Assembly: GCF_028771845.1 (NCBI RefSeq)
Contig: NZ_CP118270.1
Location: 6,758,001 to 6,822,000, forward strand
Source of the DNA: Paenibacillus marchantiae
GTDB lineage: Bacteria; Bacillota; Bacilli; Paenibacillales; Paenibacillaceae
Direction: 5' to 3'
DNA length: 64,000 nucleotides
The notes under the pieces are model-generated. The model saw only the letters and a list, made by a program, of their open reading frames with translations. It was not told the origin of the DNA and searched no databases. The position numbers were made by a program, and so were the translations under genes. Of this stretch, positions 44,459 to 53,900 are shown piece after piece; position 1 is the first letter of the stretch; each line of letters opens with the position of its first letter.

Positions 44459-45448
44459 CTAAGTATTTTCGATAAAAAAGAACACTCCGTCGGGCTGCTG
44501 CTCCTGTACTATACGCTCCCGCCGGATCAATTCCTGCAGATGCGCCAAAGTCTCGCTCATCGCAAAACGAAGCTGATGTGTTCCCAATCGGTCACCAAAC
44601 ATAAACACACAGATATCATACGCATTCGTCGGTGCTTCCCGGATTCGCTCCATCATCTTCTGAAGGCGCTCTTCATGATGAGTAAGCAGATGAACCGTTC
44701 GATCGCCAAAATGGCCAAACGGATTCCGATGCCCTGGATATGCCACTTCTACATCCAAAGCCCCCAGTCGATGCAGCCCTTCCATATAAGACAATAAAGG
44801 CTGATCGTCACTTCCCGGCTGCAGGCTAATATTCGGTGAGATCTGCGGCAATACGGCATCTCCACACAAGATCTCCCTAGATTCTGTCGCATAGAAGGAT
44901 AGATGTCCTGGCGCGTGACCACCTGTTTCTACAGCACGCCAATTTTTCCCGCCCATAACCAACCATTCGCCATCTTCAATCGGTGTCACTACGGGAAGTG
45001 GCGTAATCTGTGAGATGAATCCCTCCATATGTTCACGGATCTGCTGCGTCTTGTCTTCCGGCATTCCATGGTGACTATAATATTCAGGCAAAACTGTATT
45101 TATAGTTGCCTCCGTTCCCCACATGTAATCCGCTTCCTGGCGGGATCGTATGGACATTCGAACAGGCACACCCGTTTGCTGCTGTATCCAGCCGGACAAC
45201 CCCAGATGATCGGGGTGATGGTGGGTCAGTACAATCTGACTGATATCCTGAAAAGTTAAATCTAAATCTGCGAGTGCTTCGTGCCACTCCTGTTCCGTCT
45301 CAGCACTGCGTGGTCCCGGGTCAACAATCGTTATTGTTCCATCCGGTTCATGAAGCACATAGCTGTTCACCCATCGCAGTGGAAAAGCCATAGTAATCTT
45401 GACCCGATGCATGCCTGCTGGCATGGGAATGGATTCCGTTCGCTTCAT
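44459..45448 (-). CDS. Metallo-beta-lactamase-fold hydrolase
   Basis: A 329-residue cytoplasmic metallohydrolase. Zinc motif THHHPDHLG, later GGHAPGHLSFY, CGDAVLP and YPGHRNPF provide the other ligands. A C-terminal helical winged-helix-like domain (MMERIREAPTNAYDICVFMF) is typical of the larger MBL proteins related to hydroxyacylglutathione hydrolase and LACTB2. The substrate is unknown. GGAGGAG is seven bases before the ATG. It is 18 bp after a methyltransferase gene and likely co-transcribed with it. Confidence 0.9.
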   Translation of the reverse strand: MKRTESIPMPAGMHRVKITMAFPLRWVNSYVLHEPDGTITIVDPGPRSAETEQEWHEALADLDLTFQDISQIVLTHHHPDHLGLSGWIQQQTGVPVRMSIRSRQEADYMWGTEATINTVLPEYYSHHGMPEDKTQQIREHMEGFISQITPLPVVTPIEDGEWLVMGGKNWRAVETGGHAPGHLSFYATESREILCGDAVLPQISPNISLQPGSDDQPLLSYMEGLHRLGALDVEVAYPGHRNPFGHFGDRTVHLLTHHEERLQKMMERIREAPTNAYDICVFMFGDRLGTHQLRFAMSETLAHLQELIRRERIVQEQQPDGVFFFIENT

Positions 45449-45466
45449 TAATATTCTCCTCCAACT

Positions 45467-46210
45467 CTACTGCTCCGGCCGATGACCGACAAAAATCATC
45501 CGCGGCGATGTCTGCTCATCGTACTTCTCTTCATCATAACCGCCATGTACCTGATCCACCACGAGTCCTGCCTCGTGAAGCAGATCACGTAGTTGTTCGC
45601 GAGTGTACAGCTTGACGCGTTCCTGATAGATTCGTGGTTTTTGGCCCGATTCGGTATCGGTAATGTGAATTTCTTTTTGCACAAATCCATCCTGGATCTT
45701 GCGAAATTCCTCAATATTCTGTCCTTCGCTTTCACGTGTTGAATGCTGCACCAGATGACGAGTCACATAAGCCGTGTTCATGAAATCAATAATATAGCTG
45801 CCCCCCGGCTTCAGCATCCGATGAATGGCGCGTAACACTCTTAGTTGCTCTCCATCCTCTCGGAAATAGCCAAATGAGGTAAATAGATTGACCACGGCGT
45901 CAAATCCGCCCTTCAGTGGAAGCTCGCGCATATCGGCGTGATACCACTCTACACGATGTTCGGTATCCATGCTGCGTGCTTCACGCAGAAGCACATCAGA
46001 CAGGTCGATTCCGGTCACCTGAAAACCAGCATCTGCAAGGGCCAGAGAATGTCGGCCCATACCACAGCACAGGTCAAGTACCTTGGACTTTGGCTGAAGC
46101 TTTAACCAATTAATCATTTTATGTACTTCCTGATATGCACCCTGCACATCCCGATGTTTGTACACAAGAAGGTAATCTTCTCCAAAACTCTTTTCATACC
46201 ATTCCGTCAT
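45467..46210 (-). CDS. SAM-dependent methyltransferase
   Basis: Class I methyltransferase of 247 residues. SAM-binding motif VLDLCCGMGRHSLAL (about 44-58), acidic motif GIDLSDVLL, MRELPLKGGFDAVVNLF, and IIDFMNTAY. The family acts on small molecules in many cases; the substrate is unknown. GGAGGG precedes the ATG, which overlaps the stop of a small upstream frame (TAATG). Downstream lies the MBL hydrolase gene. Confidence 0.88.
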   Translation of the reverse strand: MTEWYEKSFGEDYLLVYKHRDVQGAYQEVHKMINWLKLQPKSKVLDLCCGMGRHSLALADAGFQVTGIDLSDVLLREARSMDTEHRVEWYHADMRELPLKGGFDAVVNLFTSFGYFREDGEQLRVLRAIHRMLKPGGSYIIDFMNTAYVTRHLVQHSTRESEGQNIEEFRKIQDGFVQKEIHITDTESGQKPRIYQERVKLYTREQLRDLLHEAGLVVDQVHGGYDEEKYDEQTSPRMIFVGHRPEQ

Positions 46211-46386
46211 TACGTATCGCCCTCCACATGGTCACTGGCCCAACTATCCGTAATACGCTGTTCTATCAGCCGGATCATATCTCTATAGCTTTTAGCCATT
46301 GTACCGTCTTTATCCTTCAAACTCAAAAATTCCCAAGCGTCGCCCACATTGAACGGCCGGAAACCACACGATATAATGTTAAACAT
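46210..46386 (-). CDS. Possible 58-residue protein of unknown function
   Basis: A short frame (MFNIISCGFRPFNVGDAWEF) ending TAATG on the methyltransferase start, so the two would be translationally coupled. Composition looks protein-like (helix RDMIRLIEQRITDSWAS), but no SD is evident for the ATG at 46386 or the GTG at 46398. It could be a real small gene or a leader frame. No similarity recognised. Confidence 0.42.
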   Translation of the reverse strand: MFNIISCGFRPFNVGDAWEFLSLKDKDGTMAKSYRDMIRLIEQRITDSWASDHVEGDT

Positions 46387-46519
46387 AGTCAGGCCCACGC
46401 GAATCGGTTAACTATACATAGAAGTTGATATAGAATCACTATTGTATTTTCATTTTATGAACGCCATGAGAAGTTGAAATATAACGCGACATCAGAAGAA
46501 GCAGCAGGAGGTGTTATTT

Positions 46520-47395
46520 ATGATTCGGATTGGACTTACGGGCTGGGGAGATCAGGAAGATTTGTACCCGAACCGTACCAAAGCGAAAGACAAGCTCCGT
46601 CTGTATGGACAATATTTTACGACCGTGGAGGTAGACAGTTCCTTCTACGCCGTTCAGCCTCGGGATCGGATGGCACGCTGGGCAGCGGAGACGCCGGAGT
46701 CCTTTGCTTTTATCGTCAAAGCCTATCAAGGGATGACAGGACATCTGCGGGGAAAACCCTATTTCACAAGCACCTCGGAGATGTATAAGGCTTTTCGCGA
46801 ATCCCTGGAGCCTGTCATGGAAGCAGGCAAGATGCAAGCGGCCTTGTTCCAGTACCCGCCGTGGTTTGAATGCAATCGGGACAATGTCAATGAACTGCGT
46901 GAAGTAAAACTGAGAATGGAAGGCATCCCGTGTGCCCTCGAATTTCGTCATCGCAGCTGGTATGAAGAGGGCATGCGCGAACGAACGCTTGCATTTCTGA
47001 AGGAACAAGGCTGGATTCACAGCGTCTGTGATGAACCTCAGGCGGGGCCAGGATCTATCCCTATTGTACCCGAAGCTACCGATGCCGAGATGACGCTGGT
47101 ACGTATGCATGGGCGCAATGTATCAGGCTGGCATCAGAATGGTGCACCCAATTGGCGCGAGACCCGTTATCTGTATCGCTACAACCAGGAAGAGCTGCTG
47201 GAGTGGAAAGGTTATTTGGAGCAATTGCAAGAGCAGAGCAAAGATGTCTATGTGATTTTCAACAACAACTCGGGCGGTGACGCAGCTGCCAATGCACAGA
47301 TGATGATGGAGCTGCTGGAGCAGCCTGTGAAGCCCTTTCCTGACCGTACGGAGCGGGAGGAGGAAGAGGGGCCGGAGCAATTGGAACTGTTTTAA
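46520..47395 (+). CDS. DUF72 family protein (YecE/YunF-like)
   Basis: A 291-residue TIM-barrel-like protein of the DUF72 family. It starts MIRIGLTGWGDQEDLYP, then FTTVEVDSSFYAVQP and FIVKAYQGMTGHL, with ALEFRHRSWYEEG and CDEPQAGPGSIP in the second half, all family hallmarks. The YVIFNNNSGGDAAANA segment completes it. Function is unknown, though an enzyme active on sugar-like or nucleic acid substrates has been suggested for the fold. AGGAGGTG lies six to eight bases before the ATG at 46520. It is a single gene on the plus strand. Confidence 0.9.
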   Translation: MIRIGLTGWGDQEDLYPNRTKAKDKLRLYGQYFTTVEVDSSFYAVQPRDRMARWAAETPESFAFIVKAYQGMTGHLRGKPYFTSTSEMYKAFRESLEPVMEAGKMQAALFQYPPWFECNRDNVNELREVKLRMEGIPCALEFRHRSWYEEGMRERTLAFLKEQGWIHSVCDEPQAGPGSIPIVPEATDAEMTLVRMHGRNVSGWHQNGAPNWRETRYLYRYNQEELLEWKGYLEQLQEQSKDVYVIFNNNSGGDAAANAQMMMELLEQPVKPFPDRTEREEEEGPEQLELF

Positions 47396-47425
47396 GCTTC
47401 AACTCAAGATTTAAACTAGAATAAG

Positions 47426-47545
47426 CTACAGATTCAAGCTTAGCGGATTCATCAGTTCACCTTCGGGCAAATCCTCACTAATAAATTGCCCGACACTCAG
47501 TTCGTCCAAACCACTTCTCAGTTATTGGAGGCCTGTCACTTCATC
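47426..47545 (-). pseudogene. Decayed remnant of an Rhs core domain
   Basis: Read on the minus strand this stretch translates DEVTGLQ, a stop, then LRSGLDELSVGQFISEDL and PEGELMNPLSLNL. It aligns with the intact Rhs core DEVTGLQYLRARWYDPS and INEDTVEGELTNPLSLHLY at 51.5 kb. The in-frame stop and changed residues show decay. Flanking sequence to 47725 holds no convincing gene. It marks the far end of the Rhs toxin locus. Confidence 0.78.
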
Positions 47546-47724
47546 CCTACTTCCCGTCCACATCCGTAACATGGGCTTCCTGTTGGAGCACAGTTGGATT
47601 GCCCATATCCATCATATTGATAACTGATCTGACCGAGAAGACCTGAGACCTGAAATCATTTCTCACAAACCATACGTTCTCCGAAGGTTTGTCAAGCGGA
47701 GAGGTGCTGATTAATTTTTTATAA

Positions 47725-47758
47725 GAAAACAACCTTGAGGATGTTTCGCCTCAAGGTT
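47725..47758 (-). terminator. Terminator after the frameshifted immunity gene
   Basis: On the minus strand AACCTTGAGG (47758-47749) and CCTCAAGGTT (47740-47731) form a 10-bp stem followed by GTTTTCTTAT. It lies just past the stop of the gene ending at 47776. Confidence 0.7.
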
Positions 47759-47775
47759 TCATTAGGGGAAAGAAC

Positions 47776-48206
47776 TTATTCATGTTTGTAGTAAGAAATT
47801 GACTCAAATAATGGACCAAATATAGGCATCATTTTGGTCATGTACCAATTTATATCTGTTATATTGCTGTAACTCTCTACTTCAACAACTTTACGATTAA
47901 TATCAGGACTCATTACAAAAGTGCCATTATCACTAATTAAAAAAGTGCCTCCTATATTCGTATCCTTCCAAGTCATTCCAACCCCGATTAATTCTCTTTG
48001 CTTTTCTTTTGTACTTAGAATCTTTAACAACTCTTCTTTAGAAATACTTACGTGTTGCCAACCATAATCATCTTCGTCACCGATGGGCAGGAAAGTTGCA
48101 TGTCCGTGATCGTTATACGACCAACCGAATTTTCTAATTTGCTTAGAATAGTCATTCCTGATATTTGCTTTGATAAGAATATTTCAATAGATGATGAGAC
48201 AGACAT
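47776..48206 (-). pseudogene. Frameshifted probable immunity protein of the orphan toxin tail
   Basis: The main frame encodes a hydrophilic protein of about 130 residues (RNDYSKQIRKFGWSYNDHGH, then PIGDEDDYGWQHVSIS and the end ESISYYKHE) but lacks a usable start. A proper start exists in another frame: ATG at 48206 behind AAAAGGAG (MSVSSSIEIF). A one- or two-base change near 48170 would join the two. It directly follows an orphan toxin tail, the normal position of an immunity gene. The exact family is not recognised. A sequencing error is the alternative. Confidence 0.68.
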
Positions 48207-48226
48207 GGATCATCTCTCCTTTTAAT

Positions 48227-48421
48227 CTAAAAATCCCTTAAGACAATTCTCTTCTTTGTAACCCAATCCTTAATCGCTTGAGGAATCCGCGAATTTGAGT
48301 ATAGAGAGTAAGTGGCATCATTTTGTTTTGCAATCTCATGTCTAGCACTACTCATACCTGATTTAAATTTCGTAACTCCACCAAATATAGAACTTTCTTC
48401 TAATTTGTCATTCTTAAATAA
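48227..48421 (-). pseudogene. Orphan C-terminal toxin tail (third Rhs tip)
   Basis: An open stretch without a start codon translates NDKLEESSIFGGVTKFKSG, then MSSARHEIAKQNDATYSLYS and a terminal KDWVTKKRIVLRDF before a TAG. It begins within the end of the preceding immunity gene in a different frame and is followed by an SD and immunity-type gene. This is typical of the last part of a displaced Rhs toxin module whose Rhs core has been lost. Toxin activity is not predictable from the piece left. Confidence 0.62.
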
Positions 48422-48723
48422 TCATCTAACTCACTTCCATCTAGTGAAAATAAGGACTCATAAATACACAACTCTTCTTCCTCATAAATAATTTCTATAA
48501 AAACAGATACAAAACTAATCGGCTCGTCAAATCTATAATTAATTGTTAAGCTTATTTTGCTAATGTTTGTATCTAGAAGATTCAAATCCACATTATTAAA
48601 TAACTCTCTATACTCATCCGGCTCCTCCATTTTATAGTTTTCCATATATGACCAAAAGGCTTTTTTAGCACGTTCAATTATATCGTTCGTTGAAGCCCAG
48701 TTTAAGAGTTCATCGGTGTTCAA
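48400..48723 (-). CDS. Probable immunity protein for the second Rhs toxin tip
   Basis: A 107-residue acidic, cysteine-poor soluble protein (MNTDELLNWASTND, ending ELDDYLRMTN). The start is TTG at 48723 with AAGGAG nine bases upstream. It sits 20 bp after the stop of the displaced Rhs copy, exactly where a cognate immunity gene is expected. The pattern SVFIEIIYEEEELCIYES is beta-rich and acidic, common in immunity proteins that mimic RNA or cover basic nuclease sites. No named family recognised. Confidence 0.68.
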   Translation of the reverse strand: MNTDELLNWASTNDIIERAKKAFWSYMENYKMEEPDEYRELFNNVDLNLLDTNISKISLTINYRFDEPISFVSVFIEIIYEEEELCIYESLFSLDGSELDDYLRMTN

Positions 48724-48743
48724 ACTTCTCAACTCCTTGATTA

Positions 48744-50610
48744 TTAATGTAATCCCTTTTTAAATTGATCAAAAATAAATTTACCTGCCTCATCAAGATA
48801 TCCAAAAATTCGATAATCACCATAGTCTTTATTCAAAACCTTAATTTCATGAGTATAAGTTTTACCACCAATGCTTAATCCGTCACCTTTTAATAATTTT
48901 ATTCCATTCTGTCCTTGCGAGCCCACTAATCCCTTATTTGCTGCTTTTACAAAGGCGTCGACACCTTGTTTACCCCACTTTTTAAATATTTGTTTAAAAG
49001 CTTTACTACTAATCGAATCCGAAAGTTTAGCCGCCCCCTGGCTCGATTGCCCATTACTTGATGTCGATGGCTTACTACTACTTGATCCGCTGCTACTGCT
49101 TCCTCTCCCCCCTCCTTTACTTCCGCCCCCACCAAAACTTCCTCCAGATGATCGACCTGCGCCAGCACTGGCACTTCCGCTCCCAGATGCTAATCCTTCT
49201 AAAGAGTTCTTTGCTGGTCTTTTGGACTCTCCACTAGAGTCGACATAGATTAATGGATTGTTTTCCACATACGTGTATAAATGCAAACTCAGCGGATTCG
49301 TAAGTTCCCCTTCCACCGTATCCTCATTTATAAAACGAGCCGTGGACGGGTCGTACCAACGTGCTCTCAGGTACTGGAGGCCAGTCACTTCATCCCAATA
49401 TTCCCCCGCATAACGCAAGACGTTCGGGACGGTCTCTTCTGTTGTTTCCGGGTTGCCCCAGATATCATAGGTGTAACGGTTCAATACGTTGCCGGATGCA
49501 TCTCGGACTTCGGTCACATCCCCGTGTCCGTTCGTCACATAGGACTGGAGCTGATTTGCTCCGGCGATCTGCCTGGCAGTCAGTTTGCCGGTGGCATCGT
49601 AGACGTACCCTACCGTGATCTGCACCGCTCCTGTACTGCCGACTGTACCTTCCGCCACCAGCAGTCCACGATTACGTAGTAGTAACGAGTCGTCTGGCCT
49701 CCTGTTCTTCTCTCGGTCATCAGACCGTCCCCATTGTAACGGTAGCTCACGGTCTGAGCGTTAACCGTAGCACCTGTGAGTTGATTGCGAGCATCGTAGG
49801 AATAAGAAGCTGGCACAGGCGGATTCCACTCCCGGTCACTTTCCAGACTGCTCCGGTTATCCCGCACATCGTACGTATACGTCTCCTGATACGGGCTGGA
49901 TGTTTTAATTCGATTTAGCTTGTCATACGTGAATTGGGAAGCGATCCCCTGATCTGTTTTGCTCGTCATATTTCGGTTGTTATCATAGGCATAGCTGTAG
50001 CTCGGGCCGTTTGTTCCCTGGAAAGTATGGCTGAGCCCGGTCAGATTCAGGCCGTTGTACGTGTAGGTCTCTTTCCAGCCAGACCCGGCACTTTGCTCGG
50101 CCATACTGTTGTTGCCCCGATAGGTGTAGGCGAAGCTGCCGAGCGTCGTTTCACTCCCATTGGTTACGTTAAGCGATGCTGGAAGTACAGAAGCTCCCTT
50201 GTACGACATACCCAGATTGAGCGTGTCATTGCCTTGCTGGAAGGTCTGACGGGTCCGCACGCCTCGGGCATCGTAACCCATCGTTAGCGTAGCTCCGTCT
50301 GGATACGTGATGCTCTCCAGTTCTCCAACGGGTGTGTAGGCATATTGGGTGCTTCCGGTAGGGTCGCCCATACTGGTTCTCCGCCCCATGGCATCATAGG
50401 TGTACGAGATCATGCCGTCACTGGCCCGGTTCTCAAGCAGGAAGTTGCGGCTGTTGTATACGTAGGTGCGTTCCTGCCCTTTGCGATCCAGCACCTTCGT
50501 CACATTGTCATTCGCATCATACGTATACCAAGGGATCGGTCTGGACGAGCAAACGACCAATCTCGTCAAAGCGTTGTCTGGACAGTCTTTGCGTCTGTAT
50601 AGGTTACTTT
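48744..50610 (-). pseudogene. Displaced Rhs core copy with second toxin tip, frameshifted
   Basis: This piece repeats about 1.3 kb of the full Rhs gene (YD repeats and core RYAGEYWDEVTGLQ) but ends in a different tip (KAFKQIFKKWGKQG, then TYTHEIKVLNKDYGDYRIFG, ending DQFKKGLH). It lacks a signal peptide and start codon. A one-base deletion near 49673 (TACGTAAT here, TACGATAAT in the full gene) breaks the frame. Near 50540-50600 the sequence is further rearranged relative to the full gene. It looks like a silent tip cassette available for recombination into the full gene. The tip may be a BECR-type RNase by look, but this is not proven. Confidence 0.82.
49243..50526 (-). repeat. Direct repeat, copy A (Rhs core)
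   Basis: Nearly identical to 51485-52770 in the full-length Rhs gene. The offset is 2243-2244 bp, the one-base difference being the frameshift. Similarity is highest from 49243 to about 49980 and lower toward the YD repeats, which suggests recent gene conversion of the core part. Confidence 0.85.
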
Positions 50611-50612
50611 AG

Positions 50613-50649
50613 TTGAACGACCACCTGCTCAAAGCAAGTGGTCGTTCAA
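50613..50649. repeat. 16-bp inverted repeat at the junction of the two Rhs units
   Basis: TTGAACGACCACCTGC (50613-50628) and GCAAGTGGTCGTTCAA (50634-50649) pair with one mismatch around a 5-nt loop. It lies where homology to the full Rhs gene starts, 40 bp after the stop of the 80-residue gene. No T-run follows on either strand, so it may be a weak terminator or a recombination scar. Confidence 0.6.
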
Positions 50650-50688
50650 GGTGTATATATTATTCAATACAGACATTTGCCCAATAAT

Positions 50689-50931
50689 CTAAACTTTGCT
50701 TTCCAACAAATATGTCTTTATTACAGTATCCTCATCAAAAACATAAATTCTCTCACAATGTAAACATCTCCAAACATCGTATCGAGGAGATGGTATTGTT
50801 ACTGGGTCAATTAAGTCCCCTAAATTTATAATATCGTCCCATTCTTTATCTGTATACACTCTTAATTCAACGTCATTAGGTGCTTTTGAATTCGATAATG
50901 TTGCACCACATTTACATTGTAATCTTGCCAT
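50689..50931 (-). CDS. Probable immunity protein of the full-length Rhs toxin
   Basis: An 80-residue soluble acidic protein with two cysteine pairs (CKCG at residues 6-9 and CLHC about 57-60) likely to bind zinc. GAGGAG is seven bases before the ATG, 13 bp after the Rhs stop codon. Position directly after the toxin tip marks it as the cognate immunity gene. No named family recognised. A general zinc-ribbon protein unrelated to immunity is the alternative. Confidence 0.7.
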   Translation of the reverse strand: MARLQCKCGATLSNSKAPNDVELRVYTDKEWDDIINLGDLIDPVTIPSPRYDVWRCLHCERIYVFDEDTVIKTYLLESKV

Positions 50932-50944
50932 AAAAGCACTCCTC

Positions 50945-53900
50945 TCACGGATAGGTTATATTCCCCTCATTCGTCCAAATTTCAACCTTACCAGGAATTG
51001 TTTTGTTAGAGTATGTTCCAGAAGCACGCTTAATAATCTCCTTTGCTTGGTCTACAGTTAATCCTGCGGCCCTAGCGTCAATTATCACTGTGTCTGCTCC
51101 TTGTTTCAATCCTTTTTGTATCCTTGTTATACCAGTGTTAATATTAGCATTTTCTAAAGTTTTGAGTTCTGTTTTAATTCCATTGACTTTAAAATCAGGT
51201 GTTTTAACTTTTGAATATGGATCTTTCGGAATAATTTCAACATTTTTGCCACTGTTAATCAGATCATTTACAACTTTCTTCTCTGCATTGCTTAAACCAT
51301 TCAGAGAACCACTAACCTTACCTGATGTCGACGGCTTACTACCAGACGTTCCGCTTCCACCTTTACTTCCACCTCCACCCATGCTTCCGCCTGGGGTCAT
51401 TCGCCCTCCACTGGCACTTCCACTACCAAGTCCCATTCCCTCAATTGTATTATTCGCAGGGCGTTTGCCATACCCACTTGAATCCACATAGATCAACGGA
51501 TTGTTTTCCACATACGTGTACAAATGCAAACTCAATGGATTCGTAAGTTCCCCTTCCACCGTATCCTCATTTATAAAACGAGCCGTGGACGGGTCGTACC
51601 AACGTGCTCTCAGGTACTGGAGGCCAGTCACTTCATCCCAATATTCCCCCGCATAACGCAAGACGTTCGGGACGGTCTCTTCTGTTGTTTCCGGGTTGCC
51701 CCAGATATCATAGGTGTAACGGTTCAATACGTTGCCGGATGCATCTCGGACTTCGGTCACATCCCCGTGTCCGTTCGTCACATAGGACTGGAGCTGATTT
51801 GCTCCGGCGATCTGCCTGGCAGTCAGTTTGCCGGTGGCATCGTAGACGTACCCTACCGTGATCTGCACCGCTCCTGTACTGCCGACTGTACCTTCCGCCA
51901 CCAGCAGTCCACGATTATCGTAGTAGTAACGAGTCGTCTGACCTCCTGTACTTCGCTCGGTCATCAGACCGTCCCCATTGTAACGGTAGCTCACGGTCTG
52001 AGCGTTAACCGTAGCACCTGTGAGTTGATTGCGAGCATCGTAGGAATAAGAAGCTGGCACAGGCGGGTTCCACTCCCGGTCACTTTCCAGACTGCTCCGG
52101 TTATCCCGCACATCGTACGTATACGTCTCCTGATACGGGCTGGATGTTTTAATTCGATTTAGCTTGTCATACGTGAATTGGGAAGCAATCCCCTGATCTG
52201 TTTTGCTCGTCATATTTCGGTTGTTATCATAGGCATAACTGTAACTTGGGCCATTCGTTCCCTGGAATGTATGCGTGAGTCCCTTCAGGTTCAGGCCATC
52301 GTAGGTATAGACTTCCTTCCAACCGGACCCTGCACTTTTTTGTGCCAGATTGTTGTTGCCGCGATACGTGTACGCGAAGCTACCGAGGGCCGTTCCGCTA
52401 CCGTTCGTCAAGCTCAGGGTTGCTGGTAGCGCCGAGGCTCCCTTATATGACATGCCCAGGTTGAGCGTATAACTGCCTTGCTGGAAGATCTGACGGGTCC
52501 GCACACCTCGGGCATCGTAGCCCAGCGTTAATGTCGCCCCATCCGGGTAAGTAATACGCTCCAGTTCACCGACGGGTGTATAAACATATTGCGTGCTTCC
52601 GGTAGCGTCACCCATACCGGTTCTCCGGCCCATGGCATCATAGGTGTACGAGATCGTTCCGTCACTGGCCCGGTTCTCCAGCAGGAAGTTTCGGTTGTTG
52701 TATACATAAGTTCGTTCTTGCCCTTTGCGATCCAGCACCTTGGTCACATTGTCATTCGCATCATACGTATAGGTCGTGACTTGTCCCAGGGGATCTGTCT
52801 GGACGAGTAAACGTCCAATCTCATCATAACGTTTCTGGACGGTCTTTCCGTCGGCATAGGTTACTTTGGTTAAGTCACCACCGAGATTGTAAGTGTAACT
52901 TGTCTTTTTATTCTCGGCATCGGTCACCGAGGTGAGACGGGACAAGGCATCATAGCCATTCGTGGTCAGGTTGCCGTTTCCGTCAGTGATGGAGATGACG
53001 TTGCCCACGCTGTCGTACGTGTAGGTGGCCAGAGCTACGTTGCCGCTAGCCTTGAGCTCTTCCTTCTTGGTCACCTGACCCATAACATTGTGCGTCTCCC
53101 GAATCCGGTTGTTTTCCCCATCGGTGATCGTCAGGGTACGCGCCGCATCATCATAAGCCATTTGGGTGGTGGACGTCCCGTCCTGCTGACGAATAACCCG
53201 ATTGAATGCATCATAGACATACGTTGTCGTCTGACCAGTGGCATCCGTCTGAGCGATCATCCGGTCATAGACATCATACGTATACGTCTTGCTTCCCCGT
53301 TCATTCGTTTCACTGGACAACCTGCCCAGCGGGTCAAAACGGTATACCGTTTGGCTCAGATCAGGCGTCTTTACCGTCAACGTATTATTTACGTCATCGT
53401 AGGACAAGGTGGTCATGCTTCCGTCCGGATTCTTCTCAGAAATGACACGCCCAAGCTTATCATAGGTCGTCGTTGTCGTATTCTGATTGCCGTCCTTATA
53501 GCTGTTCATTTCACCAGTGGCGTTATACCCTGCTTGCACAGTAACGGTAGAACTCTTCCCAGCCGCATCCGTAACTTGGGCTTCCTGCCGGGTAGGCAAC
53601 ATGGATTTGTAACCAAACTCCTGACGAACGATGGTATCCGCCGTCTCTCCCTTCAGTTGGAGCACAATCGGGTTCCCGTATCCATCATATTGATAATTAG
53701 TCTGGCCCAGAAGATTGCCTTGACTGTCCCGTATGACGGACTGTGTTAATGATCCCGTAACCGAATCATAACTGTAATTGGTGGTTGCCTGCTGGCTGCT
53801 ACCGCCCGTTTCCGTACTTTGGGTAAGGGCGATTAGCGGTGACAAGTCGTATCCGCTAAAAAACTTCATCTCATAAGTGGACTTGATCGTTGCACCCAGT

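Noticed and set aside
47547..47732. 61-residue minus-strand frame
   Set aside because: No convincing SD, no relation to the Rhs frames, and it lies in decayed sequence. Treated as chance.
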